From: Halovenus amylolytica
GTDB taxonomy: Archaea > Halobacteriota > Halobacteria > Halobacteriales > Haloarculaceae
NCBI GenBank assembly: GCA_004015825.1
Contig: SAYS01000013.1
Coordinates: 62,001-126,000 of the forward strand
Length of the DNA: 64,000 nt
Reading direction: 5' to 3'
Shown here: positions 25,012 to 33,270 of the stretch, in pieces
Layout: every line of letters starts with the position of its first letter
How positions within the stretch are numbered: the first letter of the stretch is position 1
Program-made: the position numbers and the translations under genes
Notes under the pieces: model-generated
What the model was told of the DNA's origin: nothing
Seen by the model: only the letters and a program-made list of their open reading frames with translations
Database searches by the model: none

Positions 25012-25030
25012 GGTATGAAAAAGTGGGGGG
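25012..25030 (+). repeat. Origin repeat, forward copy
   Basis: GGTATGAAAAAGTGGGGGG, facing the reverse copy at 24591 across the AT-rich segment. Confidence 0.7.
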
Positions 25031-25109
25031 AGGGTGTTGCCAGTCAAATCCGATCGTATCTCGCTGAACTGGTGAGCGTGAATCGATTAGCTACTACACC
25101 ACACAGATT

Positions 25110-25155
25110 GGTATGAAAAAGTGGAGGGTGGTATGAAAGGTATGAAACAACGGGG
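25110..25155 (+). repeat. Origin repeat copies at the cdc6 promoter
   Basis: GGTATGAAAAAGTGGAGGG at 25110-25128 is followed by two degenerate half copies (GGTATGAAAGG at 25130, TATGAAACAACGGGG to 25155). They abut the TTTAAGTAA element at 25156, about 30 bases before the orc1/cdc6 ATG. Binding here would allow Cdc6 autoregulation. Confidence 0.65.
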
Positions 25156-25188
25156 TTTAAGTAACAATGGTCCGAGAGACAAAGGTAG

Positions 25189-26694
25189 ATGACGTTTACG
25201 AGAACTGAAAACTCGCCCTTCGAAAATTCGCAGGTTCTCGCGGAGGATTTCATTCCAGAGGAAGTTCTGGGGCGTGATGAGGAGTTAGAACAGATCAGTG
25301 AGGTTCTCCAGCAGATCGTCGATAACGAACAGCCGGTCAACGCCTTTATCTACGGGATCAGTGGAACCGGGAAGACAGTCTCGATCAAATACAAACAACG
25401 GGAACTTGAGCAAGCACTCGAACGGTACGACGACGTTCACGCGACTTTCGTTTACCAGAACTGCGAATCACTGAGTAGTTCGTACCAGGCAGCTATCGCC
25501 ATTGCGAACTCGTATCTCGAGAATCCAGAGTACGACTATCTCCACGAGGAGATCAACCTTGCCCGTAATCAAATACCGAGTTCTGGACTTCCAAAGGAAC
25601 GGGTCTACGATATCCTGTTCGATATTTTTGATCTACTGACATACCGGCATACCGAGTATCGATCACAGATCGAAACTGCTCTGCAGGAGACAACTCTTGA
25701 TGTTACTGTCTCCGCTTCAGAACTCGTTTCACCTGGTGATGATCCATCCGTCTCTTCGGACAAACGGACAGAAATCCTGGAAAAGTTACACAGCGAGTTC
25801 GATATTCGACCACCTGAAGAGGTGACGGATTACGTTACCGTCATTCTCGATGAAGTTGACCGCATTGGCACACGGGACGAGTTGTTGTACGAAATTCCAC
25901 GGAGTCGCACGAACAGTCGTGTCGACGATATACTGCCGTCTGTTATCGGGATCAGCAACGATGTGGGGTACAAGGAAAGTATCCAGTCGAAGACTGATTC
26001 GTCACTCCGATTGAAAGAGATAACGTTCAAAAAGTACGATATCGACCAACTGCAGGAGATTCTCAGCCAGCGCGCCGAGAAAGCTTTCAAATCGGAAGCG
26101 TACGATGGAGATATCATACCACTCGCATCCGCGTTCGGTCGAAAACAGGGCGGGGATGCGCGATACGCGATCGATCTCTTGCACAAATCCGGCATGAAAA
26201 CAAAAAAAGACGAGAGTACACGCGTTACCGAAGAGCACGTTCGTCAGGCCCACGAAGAAAAAGAGCGTGACCGTGTCTACGAGGTAACGAACGATCTCAG
26301 CCAACAGGAAAAGATCGTTCTTGCTGCAATAATGTATCACGACCTCCGGGAGGAAACACCGATCGCACGAGGTGAGATGTATCCCACCTATAAAAAATAC
26401 TCCCAGAGTACGCTAGATAACTCCAACGTTCCTCGGCGTGTTGCGGATTACCTGAAAAAAATGTCTCAGCTCGGATTGCTCGACCGACGTGATGCGTACC
26501 AAGGCCCGGGAGAATCCGGGTTCGAATACTCTCTCGATAAGGTCGATTACAATATGATTTTCCAGATACTCGGTGATGAAGAACCGACCGGCGAGGGCGG
26601 GAGTCTGCTCCCCGATGAACTGATAACCGAATTCAAACAACAGAGCTCATCGGGTGACACAAATACCCAGACTGATTTCGATAGTTTCGATTAA
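25189..26694 (+). CDS. orc1: Orc1/Cdc6-family replication initiator
   Basis: 501 residues. The AAA+ ATPase has Walker A YGISGTGKTVS (about 62-70), Walker B VILDEVDRIGT with the acidic pair DE, and the sensor region IGISNDV. The arginine/lid region is DARYAIDLLHKSG, and a C-terminal winged helix occurs at about 390-470. The family binds origin recognition boxes and loads MCM. It is longer than a typical 400-residue Orc1, with an acidic insert between the two Walker motifs (about 165-200) and an acidic tail (SSSGDTNTQTDFDSFD). Repeats on both sides support a functional origin. Confidence 0.93.
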   Translation: MTFTRTENSPFENSQVLAEDFIPEEVLGRDEELEQISEVLQQIVDNEQPVNAFIYGISGTGKTVSIKYKQRELEQALERYDDVHATFVYQNCESLSSSYQAAIAIANSYLENPEYDYLHEEINLARNQIPSSGLPKERVYDILFDIFDLLTYRHTEYRSQIETALQETTLDVTVSASELVSPGDDPSVSSDKRTEILEKLHSEFDIRPPEEVTDYVTVILDEVDRIGTRDELLYEIPRSRTNSRVDDILPSVIGISNDVGYKESIQSKTDSSLRLKEITFKKYDIDQLQEILSQRAEKAFKSEAYDGDIIPLASAFGRKQGGDARYAIDLLHKSGMKTKKDESTRVTEEHVRQAHEEKERDRVYEVTNDLSQQEKIVLAAIMYHDLREETPIARGEMYPTYKKYSQSTLDNSNVPRRVADYLKKMSQLGLLDRRDAYQGPGESGFEYSLDKVDYNMIFQILGDEEPTGEGGSLLPDELITEFKQQSSSGDTNTQTDFDSFD

Positions 26695-27178
26695 TCCCAC
26701 GTCCGAGCCGATCAACCCCTGCGTTTTTGGATATCTGATTCTCCCGTTCTGACACGCTGACTCTCCCGTTCTGATACGCTAATTCTTCTGCTCTGGTATG
26801 AAAAAGTGGGGGTGGGTATCTCTGTGTGAAGTACCTCTGGGCTTGACCCCGAGGCACTCCCCTTGCCCATCTGTAGATTTGATATGAAATAGTGGGGGTG
26901 GTGTAACCGATTTGCCTGACGGGAAAACTGGTATGAAAAAGTGGGGGTAGTACGATAGAGAAGTTGAGGTCATTGATATGAAAAAGTGGGGGTGGGGTGT
27001 TCGTGGTAACCTGTACAGATCTGGTATGAAAATGTGGGGGTGGATTATCTGTGAGACGCAGCGTCACTCTGGTATGAAAAAGTGGGGGGTGGGGTATCTG
27101 TGAGACGGAGCCTCATTTTGGTATGAAAAAGTGGGGGTGGGGTTGAAATATATACCACTATGGACTGATCGTTAATAA
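26695..27178. repeat. Array of seven direct origin-type repeats downstream of orc1
   Basis: Forward copies of GGTATGAAAAAGTGGGGGTGG begin at 26795, 26879 (GATATGAAATAGTGGGGGTGG, degenerate), 26930, 26975, 27023, 27071 and 27120. The last three are spaced 48-49 bases and share the linker ATCTGTGAGACG(C/G)AG. No gene lies in this 484-base stretch. The copies face away from orc1 and could titrate or bind the initiator, or form part of the origin. Confidence 0.78.
26839..26855. repeat. Inverted partner of the 6772-6788 sequence
   Basis: GGGCTTGACCCCGAGGC lies between the first and second downstream origin repeats and is the exact reverse complement of 6772-6788. Possible insertion-sequence scar. 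Confidence 0.3.
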
Positions 27179-27625
27179 TTAACTAACCTGATCGGTTCGA
27201 ATCGAGACGAGAGCACGGCCGAGACGCGCAGCGTTCGCTCCGGCAGAAGTTCCATCCTGTTTCGAAACCACGATCATACCGGCAGCTGTCTGACAGGGGG
27301 CACGATCACCCTCTGAAAATCCTGCGTCGCGCCCCGGTGGAAGCTGCAGTTGATACCCATTTCCTGCAATCTGGATAGATGACTCCATGGCTCTGTAAAT
27401 GCTATCCGAATCCCGCGCAGCCCCGGCTACTAACTCTGCTCGATTTTCAGTCTGTACTCTGTCTGCATCAACCACAACAAGCAGGTGATCGAATGCGTAG
27501 ACGAGAACATCCGCCCTGTAGGTCGGTGTCCCATCAGAATCTTCTTCGACGAGATTTGCTGACCGAGCAGAACGCGTTATCTGCAAAGCTAACCCTTCTG
27601 TGCCCGAACTTTTGATGGTGTTCAC
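27179..27625 (-). CDS. Hypothetical protein beside the origin
   Basis: 148 residues from a GTG (MNTIKSSGTEGLALQITRSA). Alpha/beta pattern with RADVLVYAFDHLLVVVDADR, a loop with GRDAGFSEGDRAPCQTAAGM and a tail ARLGRALVSIRTDQVS. No family is recognised. The conserved-looking GAxxxARLGxALVSIRT ending and the position next to the repeat array suggest a gene linked to the replicon, but no function can be stated. Confidence 0.6.
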   Translation of the reverse strand: MNTIKSSGTEGLALQITRSARSANLVEEDSDGTPTYRADVLVYAFDHLLVVVDADRVQTENRAELVAGAARDSDSIYRAMESSIQIAGNGYQLQLPPGRDAGFSEGDRAPCQTAAGMIVVSKQDGTSAGANAARLGRALVSIRTDQVS

Positions 27626-27788
27626 ACGAATGTTAGTACTTAGTACTAACGTATAATTCTTACTTACTTCCTCTCCACCTCCGAAATACTGTGGATACTT
27701 GGTATCCCCAGACTGAAGAACATCTCTCTTCGATTAGGTGGATCGTTGAACAAAATCTTTAAATTTTGTCAGTCTGAAACTTCCTCAG

Positions 27789-28037
27789 ATGACCGCGACA
27801 GTGCCAACGGTCGAAAAGTATGGCTGGACTGTGATACTGGTCGCTCTAACGGTGTTTGCGATTCCGTGGTTCTTGTGGGGGATCGACCGTGTTGTTCTGG
27901 GACTACCGATCTGGCTCTGGTGGCACATCGGCTGGATGGTCGTGACAGCAGTTACGTTCTGGCTGTTCACAACGAGAGCGTGGGGAATCTGGATAACTGA
28001 TCGCGACAGTGCCGAGGCCACACAGGGGGGTCAATAA
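27789..28037 (+). CDS. DUF3311 small membrane protein
   Basis: 82 residues with two membrane helices (about 14-34 and 42-62) rich in Trp (FAIPWFLWGIDRVVLGLPIW, LWWHIGWMVVTAVTFWLF). This fits DUF3311, which is encoded immediately upstream of sodium:solute symporters. It probably forms a small subunit or assembly partner of the symporter 16 bases downstream. Confidence 0.85.
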   Translation: MTATVPTVEKYGWTVILVALTVFAIPWFLWGIDRVVLGLPIWLWWHIGWMVVTAVTFWLFTTRAWGIWITDRDSAEATQGGQ

Positions 28038-28053
28038 TGAAGAGGGGACAATT

Positions 28054-29589
28054 ATGACTGCAACACTACAGATCGGGATCATCGTCGCGTATCTCTTCAT
28101 CGCGTTGGGTGTTGGACTGGTTGCGTATCGAGTAACGGAGCGGACTGCGGAAGACTTCTATCTCGCAAGTCGAACGTTCGGCACCGTCGTGTTGCTCTTT
28201 ACAGTGTTCGCGACGTTGCTTTCGGCATTTACGTTCTTTGGTGGTCCAGACACGGCTTACGCGTTCGGACCGGAGTGGATTCTCGTAATGGGATTGATGG
28301 ACGGTGTCATTTTCGCACTCCTCTGGTATCTCGTCGGATACAAACAGTGGCTGCTCGGGCAACGCCACGGCTACCTCACACTTGGTGAGATGCTCGGTGA
28401 CCGATTCGGCTCACGGGGACTACGTGCGCTGGTGGCTGGAATATCGTTGTTCTGGTTATTTCCGTACATTATGCTCCAACAGATCGGGGCCGGCGGTGCA
28501 CTCATCTCACTGACTGATGGCGCCGTTCCGTTCTGGTTCGGTGCAACGCTCATCACCGTCTTCATGGTCATCTATGTGGTCTTGGCGGGGATGCGTGGCA
28601 TCGCCTGGACCGACACGCTCCAGGGTGCGTTCATGCTGGTGATGGTCTGGGCCGCGCTGCTGTGGGTACTCGCCTCTGTGGACGGCGGCATTTCGACTAT
28701 CAATGCCGGTCTAGAGACGGATGCACCTGGCTTTCTCGCGCTCGGCGGGGAGTGGTACACACCACAACGGATGCTGACATTTGCGATCTCGATCGCGTTC
28801 GGAGTTGCGATGTTTCCACAGGTCAATCAGCGATTCTTCGCGGCAGCTTCGGAAACCGTGCTCAAACGCTCGTTCGCACTGTGGCCCATTCTCGTGGTAC
28901 TCCTGTTCGTTCCTGCATTCTTGCTCGGTACCTGGGCGCGTGGCCTCGGACTCGAAGCTGACATCGCCGCTGGACAATCTATTTTGCCAGTGGTCCTCAA
29001 CGAGTTTGCACCCGGCTGGTTCGCAGCACTCGTCATCGCAGGGGCTGTCGCCGCGATGATGTCCTCTTCCGATTCGATGCTCCTCTCTGGCTCTTCGTAC
29101 TTCACGAGAGATATTTATCGTCCCATCATCGACAGTTCCATCTCTCAAAACCGAGAGGATCTCCTCGGACGTATCGGAGTCGCTGTATTCGCATTTCTGG
29201 CACTCGGTGCAAGTATCTGGGTCGAGGAGATCGGTGCGTTTGGGGCGGACACTGTCGGATCACTCCTCGTCGATATCGGTGATCTGGCCTTCGGTGGATT
29301 CGCACAGTTAGCGCTCCCAGTCCTCGTCGCACTCTACTGGCGGCAAACGACACGCCAGGGGATCGTCACTGGGCTACTGGTCTCTCAAATCGGCTATCTC
29401 GGGTTCAATCTTCTTCCCGAAGTGACAATCGGCGGTGTCTCACTGTTCAGAGCCACGTATTTCGGATGGGGAATTTCGATATACTGTATGTTACTGGGGC
29501 TTTTGTTGACCATCGGTGTCTCCTACCTCACTGTCCAATCGCCAGAGGAAGATTCGGAGCTGTATTTCGACGGTCTGAGCGCTGACTGA
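28054..29589 (+). CDS. Sodium:solute symporter (SSS family)
   Basis: 511 residues from the ATG at 28054, preceded by GAGGGGAC. About 13 membrane helices. SSS motifs: EDFYLASRTFG near the N-terminus, AFTFFGGPDTAYAFG, GRHGYLTLGEMLGDRFGSRG-like loop 4, and AAMMSSSDSMLLSGSSYFTR in helix 8, which holds the sodium-site serines. It imports an organic solute with Na+. The substrate is unknown; the DUF3311 partner resembles the layout of acetate/monocarboxylate-type SSS genes. Confidence 0.92.
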   Translation: MTATLQIGIIVAYLFIALGVGLVAYRVTERTAEDFYLASRTFGTVVLLFTVFATLLSAFTFFGGPDTAYAFGPEWILVMGLMDGVIFALLWYLVGYKQWLLGQRHGYLTLGEMLGDRFGSRGLRALVAGISLFWLFPYIMLQQIGAGGALISLTDGAVPFWFGATLITVFMVIYVVLAGMRGIAWTDTLQGAFMLVMVWAALLWVLASVDGGISTINAGLETDAPGFLALGGEWYTPQRMLTFAISIAFGVAMFPQVNQRFFAAASETVLKRSFALWPILVVLLFVPAFLLGTWARGLGLEADIAAGQSILPVVLNEFAPGWFAALVIAGAVAAMMSSSDSMLLSGSSYFTRDIYRPIIDSSISQNREDLLGRIGVAVFAFLALGASIWVEEIGAFGADTVGSLLVDIGDLAFGGFAQLALPVLVALYWRQTTRQGIVTGLLVSQIGYLGFNLLPEVTIGGVSLFRATYFGWGISIYCMLLGLLLTIGVSYLTVQSPEEDSELYFDGLSAD

Positions 29590-29701
29590 GCGATAATTGA
29601 ACTCCCAAACGACCCCTCGTTACGGCCAAAACGGTAGTTCACTCACCCGTACCGCCTCGAGTCAGTGAGTTCTCGATCGAATCCACTCTGGAAGAGAACA
29701 G

Positions 29702-30061
29702 TTAGACGCCAGGAACTCCGACAGCGTCGAAGGACGTCACACCGATAACTGCGAGTACGTAGAGGACTGCAATCGATGACAGCCAGGCGACGAGCGCAAT
29801 TCCGATAGCTCTCAGCCAGTCACCGGGATACCGCATGTTGATAATCGCCACGTACGCCAGGAGAGCCAGCACCGGCCCGAGAAGTGGAATCCAGCCGAAA
29901 AAAAACGCGACAATCACCCAGACTATCGATGCAATCAGGGCTGTAACGATAGCATAGCTATAATCGTCACGACCGGTAACTACTCGTGCACCGATATATA
30001 TTCCGAGCGCCCCGATGAGCAAGCTGACTACGAACACGACGAGAGATTCGACTATTCCCAT
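29702..30061 (-). CDS. Small multi-pass membrane protein
   Basis: 119 residues with four hydrophobic helices (about 5-25, 38-58, 60-78, 88-108): VVFVVSLLIGALGIYIGARV, ATALIASIVWVIVAFFFGWI-like, PLLGPVLALLAYVAIINMRY, LVAWLSSIAVLYVLAVIGVT. No named domain. It looks like a conserved haloarchaeal membrane protein; function unknown. Confidence 0.75.
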   Translation of the reverse strand: MGIVESLVVFVVSLLIGALGIYIGARVVTGRDDYSYAIVTALIASIVWVIVAFFFGWIPLLGPVLALLAYVAIINMRYPGDWLRAIGIALVAWLSSIAVLYVLAVIGVTSFDAVGVPGV

Positions 30062-30201
30062 GGCCTATCAAATAGCTATCGTGGGATTGTTATTGGTATG
30101 CTATCTTCCGGATCTAATTTAAAGAAAATAATTGTAGGGATTCAGAGAGGTGTGGGCTTGCATATATGTTTACTAACCCGAGTAATCAGGCTCAATTGGG
30201 G

Positions 30202-30211
30202 GTATTTTAAT
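30202..30211 (+). promoter_or_regulatory. Candidate TATA element of fructokinase
   Basis: GTATTTTAAT lies 25-34 bases upstream of the ATG at 30236, compatible with a leaderless transcript. Confidence 0.4.
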
Positions 30212-30235
30212 CGGATCGACACTGTAGACGGTTAT

Positions 30236-31177
30236 ATGCAGTCAGATATCCTCGTAGCAGGTGAGTGCCTGGTCGATTTCATTCCGGACCGTCCGGGACC
30301 GCTGGAGACTGTTGAGCAGTTTCGGCGACGAGCGGGGGGTGCCCCGGCCAACGTCGCAGTCCGACTCGCCGGGCTCGGGCCTGCGCCACTGCTTTGGACA
30401 CGCCTTGGTGACGATCCGTTCGGTCGGTATCTCGCAGGGACGCTCGAAAAACACGGGATTCCCGGGAAGTTCGTGATAACCGACGAAGTGGCGAAGACGG
30501 CCCTGGCGTTCGTCGCTCACGACGAGGATGCCGACCGGGGCTTTACGTTTTATCGGGAAGGGACAGCTGATACACGATTCGAACCCAAAACAGTCCCCGA
30601 CGAGATACTCGAAGAGATGTCATGGGTTGCCTTCGGTGGGGTCTGTCTTACTGACGAGCCCGCCCGCAGAGCGATGCTGGATCTCGCGACGCGAGCCCGA
30701 CAGTACGACTGTCAGACGTTTTTCGATCCGAACGCGCGCCCGGAACTGTGGCCCGATGGGTTCGACGAGGCACTCGAAAAGGGCTGTGCACGAGCGAGTG
30801 TCGTCAAGGCCACCCCGGAGGATCTCTCTGAAGCAGGGATCGAGGGCTCGCCCGACGAACTCCTCGACGCAGTTCTCGATATGGGTCCTCACACTGCTAT
30901 TCTAACCCTCGGATCCGACGGTGCTGTTGGCAAAGCGACGAGAAAGGCACCGTGGGGTCCGGCAACGGCCGAACACGATGGGTTCGACGTCGAAGTCGTC
31001 GACACCACCGGCGCTGGCGACGCCTTCGCTGCTGGACTGTTACGAGGCCTCGCCGATGGGCGATCACTCGATGAAACACTGGCGTTCGGGAACGCTGCCG
31101 CTGCAGTAACGACGACGAGTGAAGGTGCGATGAGTGCATCTGTCGGTCGGGAATCTGTCGAAGCGCTCCTCGAGTAG
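30236..31177 (+). CDS. PfkB-family sugar kinase, probable fructokinase
   Basis: 313 residues starting MQSDILVAGECLVDFIPDRP. PfkB signatures: GGAPANVAVRLAGLGP near the N-terminus and DTTGAGDAFAAGLLRGLADG near the C-terminus with the catalytic Asp. It phosphorylates a sugar with ATP. GH68 and GH32 genes in the same 8-kb region release or transfer fructose from sucrose and fructans, so fructose is the likely substrate. The start chosen matches the family N-terminus; a longer frame upstream is unsupported. Confidence 0.9.
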   Translation: MQSDILVAGECLVDFIPDRPGPLETVEQFRRRAGGAPANVAVRLAGLGPAPLLWTRLGDDPFGRYLAGTLEKHGIPGKFVITDEVAKTALAFVAHDEDADRGFTFYREGTADTRFEPKTVPDEILEEMSWVAFGGVCLTDEPARRAMLDLATRARQYDCQTFFDPNARPELWPDGFDEALEKGCARASVVKATPEDLSEAGIEGSPDELLDAVLDMGPHTAILTLGSDGAVGKATRKAPWGPATAEHDGFDVEVVDTTGAGDAFAAGLLRGLADGRSLDETLAFGNAAAAVTTTSEGAMSASVGRESVEALLE

Positions 31178-31233
31178 CCACGCTGGCCGTACCAGCGCGT
31201 AACATACTTTTTTGCATATACCGAACGAGTACT

Positions 31234-31710
31234 ATGAGTCCACGGACCAGACATCCGGGGCGGGAGACGGCTGCAGCCGAGAGCCGGAAACGCCGAACCT
31301 GGTACGGGTACGGCCATCTCACACGGGTGGAAAAAAACTGGTTCGGTGTGTTTCTCCACGATATCACGCGGATATATGCCGAGATATCCGTTTTCTCACT
31401 TCCAGCGCTGTTTGGTATCTCGTTGTATCCCGCAACAACGTTCGTCGATGTCACAGCGATGGCGCTTGTCGCCTGGATGATGATGGTTCTGACAGGGACG
31501 CGTAATCATCGCCGACATCCAGCCACGGTCGTGCCGTGGAGAAGCCAGCGTGGTCGTCGTCCGACCACTGTACCGGCGTTCGGGCGTTATCTCTGCCGAA
31601 CCGTTCGAAATCCGGGCGAACTTCCTCGAACTCCTTGCCTGCTTTCTGCTCGTTTTCCCAGTGATTTTCGGCCCAGACGTCGTCGAGGGCGTCCGGTGAT
31701 TCGAACGTGA
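31234..31710 (+). pseudogene. Membrane protein fragment fused out of frame to antisense of the GH13 gene
   Basis: Residues 1-89 look like real protein: YGYGHLTRVEKNWFGVFLHD, ITRIYAEISVFSLPALFGIS with a hydrophobic helix, then FVDVTAMALVAWMMMVLTGT. After about base 31498 the reading becomes Arg/Pro-rich and is simply the antisense of the GH13 gene. So a plus-strand membrane-protein gene has lost its 3' end at the same point where the GH13 gene lost its own 3' end. No family name can be given. Confidence 0.6.
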
Positions 31711-32854
31711 CATTACTCATGCCGATCTCCTCGCCCTGGTAGACGAATGGGCTGCCCTTGTGGCCGTGCAACCACGTAGCGAGCATCGTGGCCGATTCGT
31801 ACCGGTACGCTTCGGGATCCCCGAAACGTGAGATTCCGCGAGGCTGGTCGTGATTGCTGTGGTACAGACAGATCCAGGTCCCCTTTTCGACAGCATCCTG
31901 CCATTTGGACATGATCGATTTGAGTTCGGGGAGCTCCCACTCCCGGTACTCCCAGCCATCCTCACGATCCATCTCCATGTGCTCGAAATAGATCGTGATA
32001 TCGATCGCGCCGGATTTGCGGCCTGTCACGTCGATCGCTGTCTCGGGATCGATCTGTGCACACTCGCCGACTGCCACCATCTCGTCTCTGTACGATCCGA
32101 ACCCCTGTTCGTTCAGCTCGTTGAGATAGTCGTGCATCTCGGGGCCGTTGACGAAATGCTCCGCTCCAATGTGGTCGCTGTCCGGATCCCCGTCCGGCAG
32201 GCCCGCAGCTTTCGATATGACGTTGATAACGTCCATCCGAAAGCCGTCGATCCCACGGTCGAGCCACCAGTCGACGATATCGAACACCTCCTCGCGGACG
32301 TCGGGATTCGTCCAGTTGAGGTCTGGCTGCTCCGAGGCGAAGAGGTGGAGATAGTACTCCTCGCGGGTTTCGTCGAAGCTCCAGGCCGGCGTGTCGAAGT
32401 GTGACTCCCAGTTGTTCGGGTACCCCCTTTCGGAGGATTGCCAGTAGTAGTAATCGGCGTATTTGCCGGTCTCGGTTCGTGACTGTTTGAACCAGTTGTG
32501 CTCTTCGGAGGTGTGGTTGACGACGAGATCCATGATCAGCCGGATATCGTGGTCGTGAAGCGTCGATAGCAGTTCGTCCCACGCTTCCATCGATCCGTAC
32601 TCGGGGTTGATCGCCCGATAATCCGAGATGTCGTAGCCGATATCCGCCTGTGGGGACTCGTAGACGGGGTTCAACCAGACGGCATCGACGCCGAGATCGT
32701 CTAGATGTGGGACTTTCTCGATGATCCCCTGGATGTCCCCGATGCCATCACCGTCGCTATCGTTGAAACTCCGGGGGTAAATCTGGTAGAAAACCGCCTC
32801 TTTCCACCACGACCGCTCCTCGGGTACAACACCTGTTGTTGTCGATTCATCCAT
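31451..32854 (-). pseudogene. GH13 alpha-glucosidase/oligo-1,6-glucosidase, C-terminally truncated
   Basis: 467 residues against about 560 for the family. The catalytic barrel is complete: FYQIYPRSFNDSDGDGIGDI, conserved region LIMDLVVNHTS, GFRMDVINVISK with the nucleophile Asp, VGECAQ with the acid/base Glu and YHSNHDQPR with the third acid. Homology stops after RTPVQWSDDDHAGFSTARPW and LDVGDDYA (base 31499); the remaining 16 residues are unrelated, so the C-terminal beta domain is gone. There is no signal peptide. The truncated enzyme may be unstable or inactive. Coordinates use the ATG at 32854. Confidence 0.85.
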
Positions 32855-32969
32855 GCAACACTCACTCTTTTCCAACTACAAGGAGATTTCGACTAACTGG
32901 TCTGACAGATCGGGTCCAAGGAGTAAAGTTCGGTGATGGCTGCGATACGCTGAAACCGTTCGAAAGCGA

Positions 32970-33269
32970 ATGCTATACATGGCCGACATCTCGACCCAAC
33001 TGCTGGTCTACCGAGTACTCGTTGCGGCAGTTGCGATACTCGGCCCGACAGTGCTCTTTTTCGGCCTCCTGCACTTGCTCGAATTTCTGAAAGACGACAG
33101 GCTCGTCGATTCGCTCGCCGCACAGGGGGTCGCCGAACAACCCCGGCCAGCACCAGTCGATTTTCTGGGGAACCTCTCGAATGTGCCAGAGAACCGATGC
33201 GAGCAGTGTGGGGCACAGAACGTTCCGAATGCAACGCACTGCCGTGAGTGTTCACAGCGATTACAGTGA
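32970..33269 (+). CDS. Membrane-anchored zinc-ribbon protein
   Basis: 99 residues: one N-terminal membrane helix (about 11-32, LVYRVLVAAVAILGPTVLFF), a charged linker, and a C-terminal zinc ribbon CEQCGAQNVPNATHCRECSQ with four cysteines. Its stop is next to the convergent TrmB-like gene. Such small zinc-ribbon membrane proteins are common in haloarchaea; function is unknown. Confidence 0.75.
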   Translation: MLYMADISTQLLVYRVLVAAVAILGPTVLFFGLLHLLEFLKDDRLVDSLAAQGVAEQPRPAPVDFLGNLSNVPENRCEQCGAQNVPNATHCRECSQRLQ

Positions 33270-33270
33270 C

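Larger units (their letters stand above)
24430..25188. other. Candidate replication origin (upstream of orc1/cdc6)
   Basis: A gene-free 0.75-kb stretch next to orc1/cdc6. One copy of a G-rich repeat in reverse orientation (24591-24608) and two forward copies (25012-25030, 25110-25128) flank an AT-rich section (roughly 24720-24900, with long A/T runs) that could unwind first. Inverted G-tailed repeats around an AT-rich core beside cdc6 is the known plan of haloarchaeal origins. Open frames inside are not credible genes. Confidence 0.72.

Noticed and set aside
24844-25116. 90-codon open frame inside the origin region
   Set aside because: It crosses the origin repeats and shows no protein-like features.
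26795-27142. Possible CRISPR array
   Set aside because: The intervals between repeats are irregular or themselves repeated, no cas genes are present, and the unit matches the origin boxes upstream of orc1.
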